The translations under genes were made by a program, and so were the position numbers. DNA of 64,000 nt from the NCBI GenBank assembly GCA_002691205.1, contig NZHD01000086.1:4651-68650 (forward strand), in the 5' to 3' direction. The notes beneath the pieces were generated by a model. The model was not told the DNA's origin and made no database searches. It saw nothing but the letters and a program-made list of their open reading frames with translations. Every line of letters starts with the position of its first letter. Positions within the stretch are counted from its first letter, which is position 1. The stretch is from Deltaproteobacteria bacterium. GTDB taxonomy: Bacteria > Myxococcota_A > UBA9160 > UBA4427. Shown one piece after another: positions 7,045 through 16,513 of the stretch.

Positions 7045-9534
7045 TTATCCGGATGCTTTGGTCTTGCTTAGATCGACAAGGGTAACACCCTGGCCACCTT
7101 CTGAATTCGGAGGTGAGCTGATCTGTTCCGCATAATCCAATCCTGCGAGTTCTTCGCGAATAGCATTTCGTAGGGCTCCGGTACCTATGCCGTGAATGAT
7201 TCGAACGCCATCACGACGATCGGTGACTGCTCGGTCTATGACTTCTCTCAATCTGGATAAGGCGGAGAGCACTCGCTCACCACGAAGGTCGCATTCCTCG
7301 ACGCCTCCACCGAGCGTCCCAGCGGTTTCGCTTGGAACCGCTCTTTCGATGGAAACGTGAATTTCTTGACTTGCCGAGGCTTTCTTGGTTTTTGAGGCTC
7401 GAATGAGTCCGACGTTCGCTGCGTCCATCATCAATTTTTTGCCCTGAGAGCGGATGCCAACTCTACCTTTTCGGTCAGGAAGGCTCTCCAGGGTTCCGCT
7501 TCCGCCCAGAGCGAGTTCGACGGAGTCTCCCACCGAAATCTGAAGCCAGTCGATGGGAATGAGCTGGGAATCGCCTTTTGATTCTTTAGAGATGCCCAAG
7601 TCGTTGCGTGTGTTTTCGGCGGCCTTCTCCAACGCCAAGAGCTGCCCTCGAGCCTCAGCTGCTTGTTGAGAGCTCGGACCCCGCTGCAATTCACGAATGA
7701 CATCTGCGACTTCGTGATGTGCATTTGCGAAGGCTTGATCTAAGTCATCTCGCATACTGTGGAAGAGTTTTTCCCGACGCTCTTGGAGCCCTTCGAGTTT
7801 AATTCGATATTCATTTCGAGCGGCTTCGCCTTCAGCACGTACTCGGGCTGCAGAAGCTTGTTCTGCTTCGAGTTGTGCGCGCCGTGTCGAAAGTTCGCTG
7901 AGCATCTGATCCAGTCGCCGATCGTCGCGATCGAGAAGGCTCTTGGCTCGTTCGAGGACATCGTCCGGCATTCCCATTCGGGCAGCGACGGCAGAGGCTG
8001 AGCTGCTTCCTGGAGTGCCGATTTTTACCCGGTAGGTGGGCGCCAAGGTTTTAGCATCGAACTCCACGCTGGCGTTTTGAAATCGGGGGTCGACATCCGC
8101 CATTTCTTTGAGGAGGTTATAGTGTGTTGTAGTGACCACGCGAGCGCCCGTCTCGGCCAGGCGTTCCAAGATAGATTGAGCAAGGGCGGATCCCTCCGAC
8201 GGATCCGTACCGACTCCAATTTCGTCTAATGCAATGAACGCATTTTTTTCAGCCCTCTGGACCGTCTTCGCGAGGTTGGCCATATGGGCCGAAAAAGTAG
8301 AAAGGTTTTCGCCGATATCCTGATGGTCACCAATTTCTGCAAAGACAGAGCCTACGAGATCGACCCTTGCGCCGGCTTCGCAAGCCACATGAAGACCTGC
8401 TCTGACAAAAAGACAAGCGAGTGCAATTGATTTCATGCAAACCGTCTTCCCCCCCGCATTGGGCCCGGAAAGGACGAGAACGACAAAGTCATCTCCAATT
8501 CGGATGTCATTGGAAATGCATTCGTCTGGGTCAATCAACGGGTGGCGAAGAGCAGGAAGTTCAAAAATGCCCTGATCTTCGACCTTAGGCGAATGGGCTT
8601 GCAAGTTTTGAGACATTCGTCCTCGCGCGAAAGCGAGATCGATCCAGGACAAGGCTTCAAGGCTGCTTCGAATACGTCCACTGGCTTCACCGACACTTTG
8701 TGACAGTTCGCGGAGAATTCGTTGGATCTCTCGCGAGATCGTGAGCTCGCTCTGCTTAAGGCGGTTGTTTAGATCGATGACGGCTTCAGGCTCTATAAAT
8801 AATGTAGTCCCGGAGCGAGAGGCATCATGAACGATGCCTTTGACTTTACTTTTAGAATCAGAGCGAACGGGCAGGACGTATCTCTCGTTACGGAGCGTGA
8901 AGTAATTATCAGAGAGATGTTCCGTAACACTGCTATCGCTTAAATAACCTTGAAGCCGTTTTTGCAGATTGCCCGAGAGCGTGAGCGATGTTTTCCGCAT
9001 TTTAACAAGAAGCTGTGATGCGTCGTTCCGAACCTCACCGTCCGGGCCAATGACGGATTCGATTCTCGATTCCAGGCTTTCCTCGGGTTGAATTTGATCT
9101 GCCCACCGCCCTAAGTGGGGACATTCGTCGGCCTTTTGGTCGAGAAAGCGAGACATTTCACGAAACGTTCGGAGTACGTTTTTGAGATCCCGGAGAGATT
9201 CGAGTTCGATGACTCCCCCTCTTCCAGTTTGACCGAGGGCTTCAGTTAAATCTGGGGTAGACCCGAGCGGGGGCTGATGGCCGGCGTCCAGAAGAACGCG
9301 GGTTTCGTCGGTCTCGGCAAGGCGTTGATGGACTCCATCGAGCGTTTGCTCAAAGAAGTCTGCCCATGGGTGAGGCGCTTTTTGAATGGATGTGGAATTT
9401 TGCGTATTCGCTGTAATAGGGAGGCCTAGCAGACGCTCTCGTGCTTGATGGGTACGGCACAGATCAGCCAACCCTCGGACCACCCGAGGCCATTCCAATG
9501 ATTCCAGCGTTTCAGTCTCGACTCGAAAAGCCAC
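7045..9534 (-). CDS. mutS2: Endonuclease MutS2
   Basis: The 829-aa protein has the MutS core without the mismatch-recognition domain: lever and clamp helices, the sequence VLPVRSDSKSKVKGIVHDASRSG, and the ATPase with Walker A GPNAGGKT (about residues 357-364) and a DEIGVGTDPSEGSAL Walker B/signature region. A coiled coil follows, and a C-terminal Smr domain is present (DLRGERVLSALSRL then HGIGTGALR). MutS2 binds branched DNA and suppresses recombination, and has also been linked to rescue of stalled ribosomes. The start is GTG at 9534, divergent from murQ, with no strong ribosome-binding site. Confidence 0.95.
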   Translation of the reverse strand: MAFRVETETLESLEWPRVVRGLADLCRTHQARERLLGLPITANTQNSTSIQKAPHPWADFFEQTLDGVHQRLAETDETRVLLDAGHQPPLGSTPDLTEALGQTGRGGVIELESLRDLKNVLRTFREMSRFLDQKADECPHLGRWADQIQPEESLESRIESVIGPDGEVRNDASQLLVKMRKTSLTLSGNLQKRLQGYLSDSSVTEHLSDNYFTLRNERYVLPVRSDSKSKVKGIVHDASRSGTTLFIEPEAVIDLNNRLKQSELTISREIQRILRELSQSVGEASGRIRSSLEALSWIDLAFARGRMSQNLQAHSPKVEDQGIFELPALRHPLIDPDECISNDIRIGDDFVVLVLSGPNAGGKTVCMKSIALACLFVRAGLHVACEAGARVDLVGSVFAEIGDHQDIGENLSTFSAHMANLAKTVQRAEKNAFIALDEIGVGTDPSEGSALAQSILERLAETGARVVTTTHYNLLKEMADVDPRFQNASVEFDAKTLAPTYRVKIGTPGSSSASAVAARMGMPDDVLERAKSLLDRDDRRLDQMLSELSTRRAQLEAEQASAARVRAEGEAARNEYRIKLEGLQERREKLFHSMRDDLDQAFANAHHEVADVIRELQRGPSSQQAAEARGQLLALEKAAENTRNDLGISKESKGDSQLIPIDWLQISVGDSVELALGGSGTLESLPDRKGRVGIRSQGKKLMMDAANVGLIRASKTKKASASQEIHVSIERAVPSETAGTLGGGVEECDLRGERVLSALSRLREVIDRAVTDRRDGVRIIHGIGTGALRNAIREELAGLDYAEQISSPPNSEGGQGVTLVDLSKTKASG

Positions 9535-9605
9535 AGGAATAGTGTAGCGAGACCATTCTGATTGTAAGGCTCAGTTCTAAAGTCGATTGGCCCGAATAAG
9601 AAAGA

Positions 9606-10448
9606 ATGCAGAAGCTTTCAGACTACGCTCGGCCCACAGAGGCCAATCTAGAAATGGCCCAGGAACTCGATCAAAGTCCCATTGAGGACATTTTAGGTTT
9701 GATTCATCGCCAGGATGGAGTGGCTCATGAAGCCGTGGGCGAATGCTTGTCGAGCATGGCTGAAGCTGTGGAGGTGTTGGTGACGTCGCTCTCCGGAGGA
9801 GGCAATTGGTTCAACGTGGGTGCAGGCACGAGCGGACGTCTTGGCGTGTTAGACGCCTCAGAGGTTCCGCCGACTTATGGGATGAGTCCACGCCGTGTTC
9901 AAGCCCTTATGGCCGGCGGGGAACGAGCGCTCAGAAATGCGGTGGAGGGAGCGGAAGATGATTTTGAGGCGGCGGGATTCGAACTGCAGCAGAGAGGGCT
10001 CGGGTTGGGAGATGTGGTCGTGGGAATTTCTGCAAGCGGTGGAACGCCTTACGTTCTGGGTGGGCTTGAGTTTGCCCATAAAAATGGGGCCCGAACTATC
10101 GGGATCACATCCGATTCGAACTCTGAGTTAGCGACTTCTGCGGAGATCTCAATCGTTCCTAATGTGGGACCGGAGGTAGTAAGCGGTTCTACGCGTATGA
10201 AGTGTGGGTTAGCTCAAAAGATGATACTCACTGCGATCTCGACGACAGTGATGGTTAAGCTGGGTCGAGTCCGCGGAAATAAGATGACCCATCTCTCTGC
10301 GGTTTCAGATAAGCTTCGAGGTCGCGCCGTTCGAATTGTTATGGACTTAACGGGAGTGGATTTTGGTTCGGCGCGAAAACTTCTTCGGGAAACCGATGGC
10401 TGTGTTCACACAGCCGTTGACCGTGCGCTCAACGTAAAACGACCTTAG
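9606..10448 (+). CDS. murQ: N-acetylmuramic acid 6-phosphate etherase
   Basis: MurQ cleaves the lactyl ether of MurNAc-6-phosphate during peptidoglycan recycling in the cytoplasm. The SIS domain is clear: NVGAGTSGRLGVLDASEVPPTYG, GISASGGTPYVLGGLEFA, and the family signature GSTRMKCGLAQKMILTAIST followed by RGNKM. The 280-aa length is slightly short of the usual 295-300, with the C-terminal helix trimmed. No anmK or MurNAc transporter is adjacent, so the recycling pathway is scattered or partial here. Confidence 0.94.
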   Translation: MQKLSDYARPTEANLEMAQELDQSPIEDILGLIHRQDGVAHEAVGECLSSMAEAVEVLVTSLSGGGNWFNVGAGTSGRLGVLDASEVPPTYGMSPRRVQALMAGGERALRNAVEGAEDDFEAAGFELQQRGLGLGDVVVGISASGGTPYVLGGLEFAHKNGARTIGITSDSNSELATSAEISIVPNVGPEVVSGSTRMKCGLAQKMILTAISTTVMVKLGRVRGNKMTHLSAVSDKLRGRAVRIVMDLTGVDFGSARKLLRETDGCVHTAVDRALNVKRP

Positions 10449-10488
10449 ATCGCTTTGCGTTGATTGGCCGCACTGGCTCTCCGCGCTT

Positions 10489-11193
10489 TTACTTTCGTCT
10501 TGTCATTCGTTGACTGACTTGAAGGCTAACCAGCCGCGCAATAAAGATGGCTACATAGAGTTGTCCGATGACGGCTTCTGCGCTGGTGAGTAATCTGGCC
10601 CAGGACGTTTTGGGGACAATGTCGCCGTATCCGAGGGTGGTGAGTGTCGTAAAACTAAAATAAAGCATCGTTGAAAAGCCATGAAATTCGCGGCCGGAGA
10701 TAAGGAACTCTTTCATAGGTTGGCCGCCTAAGTCGTAGGCATCGGGGTTGCCGATCAAGACGGCCATGTGGAGCAGCATGAAGGTGAGCCCAATGAGTAG
10801 GTACGCGTCAATTCCTCCGATGATGGTCTCAGCCGTGACATTTTCGTGTTTGACTACGGCTGTGCTTACGACTACAGCCGTGAACGTGAAACACGCAGCC
10901 GCAGAGAGAAGCCGCGAAACTTCCGCAATGTTCGGAGAGAGAAGATCTGGGCCAAGCCATGCAAACAGAGCGGGAAGCATTAGAAAAAGAGCAACGACTA
11001 GGAATCCTTTTCGAACAGACGCCGCATAGACACCCGAAATTAGAATCGCAAAAAGGGCGAATAATCGAACCCATCGGCCAAACGAACTGCCGTTTATGAT
11101 GGGTGTTAAGGCGACGAAGACAATTTGAGTAATAAGAAGTAAGACAAAAGCCCACCTCTCGGGACGGACTGAGATGATTTGGTTCTGATTCAT
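10489..11193 (-). CDS. Potassium channel protein with a pore loop
   Basis: The 234-aa membrane protein has about six hydrophobic helices and a C-terminal pore region reading FSFTTLTTLGYGDIVPKT, the K+ selectivity filter (TxGYGD) between two helices. No cytoplasmic RCK or cyclic-nucleotide domain follows; the protein stops with SQRMTRRK. The ORF track extends 51 codons further into the neighbouring dehydrogenase; ATG 11193 (MNQNQ) is chosen because it lies 11 bases after that gene's stop. It is likely the last gene of the kdsA-SDR-SDR-channel unit. Confidence 0.85.
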   Translation of the reverse strand: MNQNQIISVRPERWAFVLLLITQIVFVALTPIINGSSFGRWVRLFALFAILISGVYAASVRKGFLVVALFLMLPALFAWLGPDLLSPNIAEVSRLLSAAACFTFTAVVVSTAVVKHENVTAETIIGGIDAYLLIGLTFMLLHMAVLIGNPDAYDLGGQPMKEFLISGREFHGFSTMLYFSFTTLTTLGYGDIVPKTSWARLLTSAEAVIGQLYVAIFIARLVSLQVSQRMTRRK

Positions 11194-11204
11194 CGGATCG
11201 ACTC

Positions 11205-12002
11205 TCAAAGGTTGTAGTGGCGTCGTATTAACGCGAGCGAAATGCGATCTGGAAGAATGCGGCGTGCAATGGGCACGAGTCGTGAACTTGCGCCCACCGT
11301 ATAGCGGCTGCGTGGACGCTTTGCTCTGAGTGCGCGAGCGATGCAATGCGCTGCGACCTCCGGTCTTGGGGCCTTTAAGAGGAGTTGCCGGTTTTTTGTT
11401 TCGCAGCGCTCGATTGCTTCACCGTAAGCAGACTGTTCATGACCGGCTTTCCAATTGACGGCGTCGTTAAATGGAGTCGAAATGTCCCCGGGTTCGATGA
11501 GCGATACATGGACCCCAAAAGGGGCGAGCTCGGTGTAGAGCGCCGCCGAAAGCGCATCAATAGCCGCTTTGCTGCTTGAATAGTGGGACTGAAAGGGAAG
11601 GGGAGCGCGTCCTGCGAGAGAGCCTACGAGAAGGATTCGCCCTCCCTTGGCTTGGCGCATTCGAGGGATGACCTCACGCAAGACTCTGAGGGTGCCGAAA
11701 TAATTTGTGTCGAATTGGGATTGCGCATTCTCGATTGAAACTTCTTCTGTCGCTCCGAAGATGCCGACTCCTGCGTTGCAGATGAGAGCGTCCATATGGC
11801 CGCATTCATCAAAGAATTGAGCTACCGCGTTACGAACGGAGTCGGAGTCACGGACGTCCATAGTTAGAGATCGAGCTGAGAGCTGCTCTCCGAGAGGGCG
11901 CCGACTCGCTCCAAAGACGTGCCATCCAAGCTTTGAAAGATGCTTGGCCGTAGCCTCACCTATTCCTGACGAGGCACCGGTAATCAAAACATTTTTGGCC
12001 AT
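11205..12002 (-). CDS. Short-chain dehydrogenase/reductase
   Basis: A 265-aa classical SDR: cofactor motif TGASSGIGEAT near the N-terminus, NAGVG after strand 4, catalytic Ser in GSLAGRAP and the YxxxK pair in HYSSSKAAIDALS. The FGASRR stretch at the end of strand 2 suggests NADPH use. The substrate is unknown. A ribosome-binding site (GAGGG) lies upstream of the ATG, eight bases after the preceding SDR, so the two are one unit. Confidence 0.88.
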   Translation of the reverse strand: MAKNVLITGASSGIGEATAKHLSKLGWHVFGASRRPLGEQLSARSLTMDVRDSDSVRNAVAQFFDECGHMDALICNAGVGIFGATEEVSIENAQSQFDTNYFGTLRVLREVIPRMRQAKGGRILLVGSLAGRAPLPFQSHYSSSKAAIDALSAALYTELAPFGVHVSLIEPGDISTPFNDAVNWKAGHEQSAYGEAIERCETKNRQLLLKAPRPEVAAHCIARALRAKRPRSRYTVGASSRLVPIARRILPDRISLALIRRHYNL

Positions 12003-12010
12003 GAATGCCC

Positions 12011-12784
12011 TCAGCCTGCACCACTGCCAATGAGCATGCCACCTTCGACGGGTAAGACATGCCCTGTGACTAGGTCTGATCCTTGGATCAATGAGAGAAT
12101 GGCCTCAGCGACATCTTCAGGAGTACTGACGCGGCCGAGCGCTGCTCGCGCGCTTTGATGTTGCTTTATGGCCTCGTAGCCATCGCCTAAAACCTGTTTC
12201 AACCAGCTGCCATCAATAAATCCAGGAGCGACGGCGTTCACTCGAACATTGGGTCCGAGAACTCGGGCGAGAGTGACCGTGAGATTGTTAAGCCCTGCTT
12301 TCGATGCCGCGTAAGGGATTGAAGAACCTACTCCTCGAAGCCCGGCGATACTTGAGGTCATGATGACTTCTCCTCCTCCGTTTGCTTCCAGTAGGCTTCT
12401 TGCTGCACGCGTACACTGAAAAGGGCCACGTAAATTTACGCCTAGGATTTGGTCCCAATCTTCTAGCTTAACTTCCTCAAGTTGATCGTGGGGAATTCCC
12501 CGAGTGGTGCCTGCATTATTAATCAGGATGTCGAGTCGACTAAACACTCTCTCAGCCTCGGCGACCAGGGCTCGGCATTCTAGGTCCTCGGCGACGTTGG
12601 CCTTAAAAGCGATAGCTTCGACTCCTTTTTGTCGAGCTTCTTCGGCGACTTCTTCTGCGGCGTCCTGTGAACGGCTATAATTGACGATGACCGAACAGCC
12701 TTCTCCGGCAAGTTGCAGCGCGGTTGCGCGACCTACGCCCGTTCCAGCCCCTGTGACGATGGCGGCTTTTCCTTCAATCTTCAT
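12011..12784 (-). CDS. SDR oxidoreductase, FabG-like
   Basis: This 257-aa classical SDR has TGAGTGVGRATALQL for cofactor binding, NNAGTTRG, the catalytic MTSSIAGLRG and YAASKAGLNNL, and the C-terminal PGFIDGSWL and VTGHVLPVEGG typical of 3-oxoacyl-ACP reductase-like proteins. No acyl-carrier or fatty-acid synthesis gene is adjacent, so the FabG reaction is not certain. ATG 12784 has AAAGGAC upstream and replaces a 33-codon-longer ORF that would run into kdsA. Confidence 0.88.
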   Translation of the reverse strand: MKIEGKAAIVTGAGTGVGRATALQLAGEGCSVIVNYSRSQDAAEEVAEEARQKGVEAIAFKANVAEDLECRALVAEAERVFSRLDILINNAGTTRGIPHDQLEEVKLEDWDQILGVNLRGPFQCTRAARSLLEANGGGEVIMTSSIAGLRGVGSSIPYAASKAGLNNLTVTLARVLGPNVRVNAVAPGFIDGSWLKQVLGDGYEAIKQHQSARAALGRVSTPEDVAEAILSLIQGSDLVTGHVLPVEGGMLIGSGAG

Positions 12785-12821
12785 TTTAAAGTCCTTTTGA
12801 ATCAATTGGCTGAAAGTCGCA

Positions 12822-13655
12822 CTACTCTTCAAACCTGGGTTTGAGCACAGACCTAAGAGAGTGTACCTCGGAGAGTAGAGCATCTAGATCGCCGAACGTT
12901 AACTGGCAGGGTCCATCTACGGGCGCATCCTCAGGGTTTTCATGCACTTCGAGGAATAGGGCATCGACGCCAAAGGCTACCGCGGCCCTGGCCAGGGGAG
13001 CAACGAATTTCCTTTCGCCGCCCGAGGCGCCATCGCGCTGGCCCGGTCGTTGGACCGAATGAGTAGCGTCAAAGCAGACGGCAGAGAATTCTTGCATTCT
13101 GAGCAAGGAGCGCATGTCAACGACGAGATCGCCATACCCGAAGCTTGTTCCTCGCTCCGTGACGAGAACCTGATGACCGCCGAAGTGTTTTATCTTTTTC
13201 ACAGCATGTTCAAGATCTGCGGGAGCGATGAACTGCCCCTTCTTAATGTTGATGGGTTTCCCCGTGGCTGCACACGCTTGAAGTAAATCGGTCTGGCGGC
13301 AGAGCATGGCGGGGATTTGCAGAGCATCAACAACCCTGGCGGCGTGCGCTGCTTGCTCGTTCGTGTGTATGTCTGTGATGATAGGCAAGCCTGTATGCTT
13401 CTTGATCGCAGTGAGGATTTCTAATCCCTGTTTAAGGCCTGGGCCGCGGAAGGCATCAACGCGAGTTCGATTGGCTTTATCGAAAGAGGCTTTAAAAATG
13501 AGAGGCAGGTCATTTTTTTGAGCAATTTCTTGGACTCGTTCTGCGCAAGCGATGGCGGGGGCTAGATCTTGCAAGACGTTGAGCCCTGCAATGATAGCCA
13601 GTGGATTTCCTTGTCCGATTTGAATGTTTGCGATTTGCATCGTGTTTGTTTTCAT
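12822..13655 (-). CDS. kdsA: 3-deoxy-8-phosphooctulonate synthase
   Basis: KdsA condenses phosphoenolpyruvate with arabinose 5-phosphate to give Kdo-8-phosphate, the committed step to lipopolysaccharide Kdo. Family motifs are intact: KASFDKANRTR, FRGPGLKQG, ITDIHTNEQA, ARVVDALQIPA, VTERGTSFGY and a SGGERK loop. The residue aligned with the metal-ligand Cys of metal-dependent enzymes is Asn26 (AGLNVLQ), as in E. coli, so a metal-independent enzyme is predicted. It heads a minus-strand unit with two SDRs and a K+ channel. Confidence 0.94.
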   Translation of the reverse strand: MKTNTMQIANIQIGQGNPLAIIAGLNVLQDLAPAIACAERVQEIAQKNDLPLIFKASFDKANRTRVDAFRGPGLKQGLEILTAIKKHTGLPIITDIHTNEQAAHAARVVDALQIPAMLCRQTDLLQACAATGKPINIKKGQFIAPADLEHAVKKIKHFGGHQVLVTERGTSFGYGDLVVDMRSLLRMQEFSAVCFDATHSVQRPGQRDGASGGERKFVAPLARAAVAFGVDALFLEVHENPEDAPVDGPCQLTFGDLDALLSEVHSLRSVLKPRFEE

Positions 13656-13783
13656 TTTCGGACCCGTTCGACCGCGAGTTTTACGTTGACCCAGAGAGTG
13701 GCTATTCTCTTCATTGAGTAGGGGGCTGTCTGAGCGGGAATTTGCCCGTGAGCCTTACCCGAGTTTGATCCCAACTTCGGAGA

Positions 13784-14938
13784 ATGTACATGCGCCGAGA
13801 AATTTTTAGTGATGAGCATGATCATTTTCGCTCAGAGTTCCGCCGCTTTGCTGAGGCTGAGATCGTGCCTCATCTTGAGGATTGGAACCAGCGGGGCTTC
13901 AGTAGTAAAGACGCATGGAGGAAAATGGGTGCGTCCGGGTACCTGGGAGCAAACGCCCCGGAGGAATACGGGGGTGCTGGTGCAGGCTTCCTTTTTGAAG
14001 TGATCGTGATGGAAGAGCTCGCTGATTTGCGGGCTCATGCATTGCAGACTTCTGTGCACAGCGGCATCTGCATGCCCTACCTCATCCACTATGGAAACCC
14101 GGATCAGAAAAAGAAATATTTGTCGGATGCCATAGAGGGTTCGCGGGTTCTGGCCATCGCCATGACTGAGCCGGGTACGGGTTCCGATTTGGCGAATGTC
14201 CAGACACGCGCGATTCGTGAAGGCGATGAGTATGTCATCAACGGAGCGAAAACTTTTATTTCAAACGGGCAGAACTGCGGTCTCGTTTTTGTCGTAGCGA
14301 GAACCGATCCGGAAGCAGATCCTCCGCACAGCGGAATTAGCTTGATTATGGTGGAGGCTGAGACGGCTGGGTTTGAGAAGGGCCGCAACCTGAAGAAGCT
14401 TGGACTGAAGGGACAGGACACGAGCGAACTTTTTTTTAATGATTGTCGAGTTCCTGTGGAAAACAGATTGGGTGAAGAGGGACAAGGGTTTAAAATGTTG
14501 ATGGCTCAGCTTCAACAGGAACGCCTTTGCATCGCTGTGGGTTCTATTGCTTCTTGCCAGAGATCGTTAAAGGACACACTTAAATACGTCCAAGAACGAA
14601 AAGCATTCGGCCAGCCGATAGGTCAATTTCAGAACACGCAATTCAAGTTAGCGGAATTGGCGACGGAGGTTGAGATCGGGCAATGTTTTGTAGATCGACT
14701 GGTTATGGCTCATCTTAAGGGAGACGATCTTGTTTCAGAAGTGAGCATGGCAAAATATTGGATCTCAGACCTGCAGAAAAAAGTGGCTTCCGAGTGCCTC
14801 CAGTTGTTCGGTGGATATGGATTTATGGATGAATATCCTATTTCTCGAGACTATGCGGATGCAGCGGTTCAGTCTATTTATGCCGGGACAAATGAAATTA
14901 TGAAGGTGATCATTGCCCGCCGACTAGGCATTGGCTGA
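13784..14938 (+). CDS. Acyl-CoA dehydrogenase, long-chain (LCAD)-like
   Basis: The 384-aa flavoprotein has TEPGTGSDLANVQT and FISNGQNCGLVFVVART for FAD and substrate binding, and the C-terminal GGYGFMDEYPISRDY. The usual catalytic Glu of the YEGT motif is Ala here (IYAGTNEIMK), but a Glu is present in AQLQQERLCIA, where LCAD and isovaleryl-CoA dehydrogenases carry their base. It should oxidise acyl-CoA to enoyl-CoA and pass electrons to ETF; ETF-QO is encoded 33 kb away. ATG 13784 is four bases from GGAG, and ATG 13790 has better spacing. Confidence 0.92.
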   Translation: MYMRREIFSDEHDHFRSEFRRFAEAEIVPHLEDWNQRGFSSKDAWRKMGASGYLGANAPEEYGGAGAGFLFEVIVMEELADLRAHALQTSVHSGICMPYLIHYGNPDQKKKYLSDAIEGSRVLAIAMTEPGTGSDLANVQTRAIREGDEYVINGAKTFISNGQNCGLVFVVARTDPEADPPHSGISLIMVEAETAGFEKGRNLKKLGLKGQDTSELFFNDCRVPVENRLGEEGQGFKMLMAQLQQERLCIAVGSIASCQRSLKDTLKYVQERKAFGQPIGQFQNTQFKLAELATEVEIGQCFVDRLVMAHLKGDDLVSEVSMAKYWISDLQKKVASECLQLFGGYGFMDEYPISRDYADAAVQSIYAGTNEIMKVIIARRLGIG

Positions 14939-15050
14939 AGGAGTCTCGCTCGTGCGTAAGTCGGTTTCGCATTGAAACCATCAGCTGCTAAGTTTGGCCA
15001 CCGAGCTTAAAAGGCTTGAGTGAAAATATGCAATAGGAGAACGCTGACAG

Positions 15051-15311
15051 ATGGCAAATGTTCCTGGCCTGGCTCTTTATCATTTCGTGGGTTGTGGGTA
15101 CTGCGCCCGTGTTCGTGCAGCTATGCAGGGACTCAATGTAGAGATCGAATTGAGAGATACGCTTGAGAATCCAGACTTCTCCGCGGATGTGCGGGCGGCC
15201 ACAGGTCGATCAACGGTTCCCGTATTGAGAATTGAAGGGGAGGATGGCGACGTGCGTTGGCTGCCTGAATCTCTTGATATTATTCGGTATCTACAAGAGC
15301 GGTTTCAATAA
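15051..15311 (+). CDS. Glutaredoxin / GST N-terminal-like protein
   Basis: An 86-aa thioredoxin-fold protein with the redox motif CGYC at residues 15-18 and the cis-Pro segment STVPVLRI that binds glutathione. The end reads ESLDIIRYLQERF, as in glutaredoxin-like GST N-terminal domains. It probably reduces disulfides with glutathione; a glutathione reductase is encoded at 33194. AGGAGA lies about 11 bases before the ATG. Its last 32 bases overlap the 3' end of argD on the other strand. Confidence 0.87.
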   Translation: MANVPGLALYHFVGCGYCARVRAAMQGLNVEIELRDTLENPDFSADVRAATGRSTVPVLRIEGEDGDVRWLPESLDIIRYLQERFQ

Positions 15312-16497
15312 TCGCCTTCTCGATGGTTCGGACTCCCTCGTCAACTTCCTCTCGAGAGAGAGTGAGAGGAGGGGTGAGGCGAAGTATCTTTTCACCTGCA
15401 GAGATGACGAGGACACCTGAATTTCGGCAGGCCTCGATAACGGGGCCCACCGGTCGAGTGAGTTCAATGGCTCGGAGGTGCCCCTTACCGCGGGACTCGA
15501 CGATTTTTTCAGGTCCGAGCCGATTGGCCAAGTCTTCGAGTTCTTGTCCGAGATAGGCTCCAACTTTTTGGGCATGATCGAGAACGCCTTCTTGAGTGAG
15601 TTCGTCGATCACCGCACAGGCGGCTGCGGCTGCGATGGGGTTGCCGCCGAAAGTTGATCCGTGAGTCCCGGGCACTAAAGAGTGAGCGACACGTTCAGTT
15701 GAGCAGAGTGCGCCTATGGGCAATCCGTTGCCCAGTGCTTTGGCCAGAGTCATCAGGTCTGGCTCAACTTCAGAGATTTGATGTGCGAAGAGCTCTCCAG
15801 TGCGGCCTATGCCCGTTTGCACTTCGTCCATAATGAGCAAACAGCCATTATGGTCGGCGAGTTCTCGAAGGCCGGTGAGGAATCCTGCTGGCGCCGGGTG
15901 GACACCGCCTTCGCCTTGGACCGGCTCAACGATAATGGCGGCTGTTTTTTCGGAAAGTCGACTTTGGGTGGCCTCTAAGTCTCCGTACGGGACGTGATGA
16001 AAGCCTGGCACGAGGGGTTCAAAGCCTTGCCAGTAGGCGGGGGTTCCAGTTGCGCTCAGCGTGAATAGGGTTCGGCCGTGGAAGCCACCTTCGAAGGCAA
16101 TGAATTCGAATCGGTCTTCTCCTTGGTCCCGAGCGTACCGCCGAGAGAGTTTTAAGGCCGCCTCGTTGGCTTCTGCGCCTGAATTGCAGAAAAAGAACCG
16201 GTCTGCAAAACAGAACTGGGCGAGCCGTTCAGCGAGTTCGACTTGGGGGCCTGTTCCGTAGAGATTTGAGACATGCCAGAGTTTGTGAGCTTGTCGTTCC
16301 ATTGCAGCGGTCACCTTCGGGTGACAGTGTCCAAGGACTGCGGTGGCAATGCCGCCCATCAAGTCGAGATAGGCCGTGCCATCGGCATCCCAGACGCGAC
16401 AGCCAACGCCTTTTTCGATTTGAATCGGCTGAGTGGCATAGTTGGGCGTCAGAACTGCCTTCCGTCTTTGGTCCATCTGCTCGTTGTTGCTCCTCAT
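15280..16497 (-). CDS. argD: Acetylornithine aminotransferase (class III PLP aminotransferase)
   Basis: The 405-aa enzyme has the ArgD pattern: YLDLMGGIATAVLGHCHP, CNSGAEANEAALKL, IVEPVQGEGGVHPAP, LIMDEVQTGIGRTG and the PLP-lysine segment LAKALGNGLPIGA. It transfers an amino group between N-acetylornithine and 2-oxoglutarate in arginine synthesis; succinyldiaminopimelate activity is possible. No other arg gene is adjacent. The promoter side carries two palindromes (16514-16556) shared with the divergent DUF4336 gene. The 3' end overlaps the convergent glutaredoxin gene by 32 bases. Confidence 0.9.
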   Translation of the reverse strand: MRSNNEQMDQRRKAVLTPNYATQPIQIEKGVGCRVWDADGTAYLDLMGGIATAVLGHCHPKVTAAMERQAHKLWHVSNLYGTGPQVELAERLAQFCFADRFFFCNSGAEANEAALKLSRRYARDQGEDRFEFIAFEGGFHGRTLFTLSATGTPAYWQGFEPLVPGFHHVPYGDLEATQSRLSEKTAAIIVEPVQGEGGVHPAPAGFLTGLRELADHNGCLLIMDEVQTGIGRTGELFAHQISEVEPDLMTLAKALGNGLPIGALCSTERVAHSLVPGTHGSTFGGNPIAAAAACAVIDELTQEGVLDHAQKVGAYLGQELEDLANRLGPEKIVESRGKGHLRAIELTRPVGPVIEACRNSGVLVISAGEKILRLTPPLTLSREEVDEGVRTIEKAIIETALVDTE

Positions 16498-16513
16498 TTT
16501 CTCGCTCCGACCC

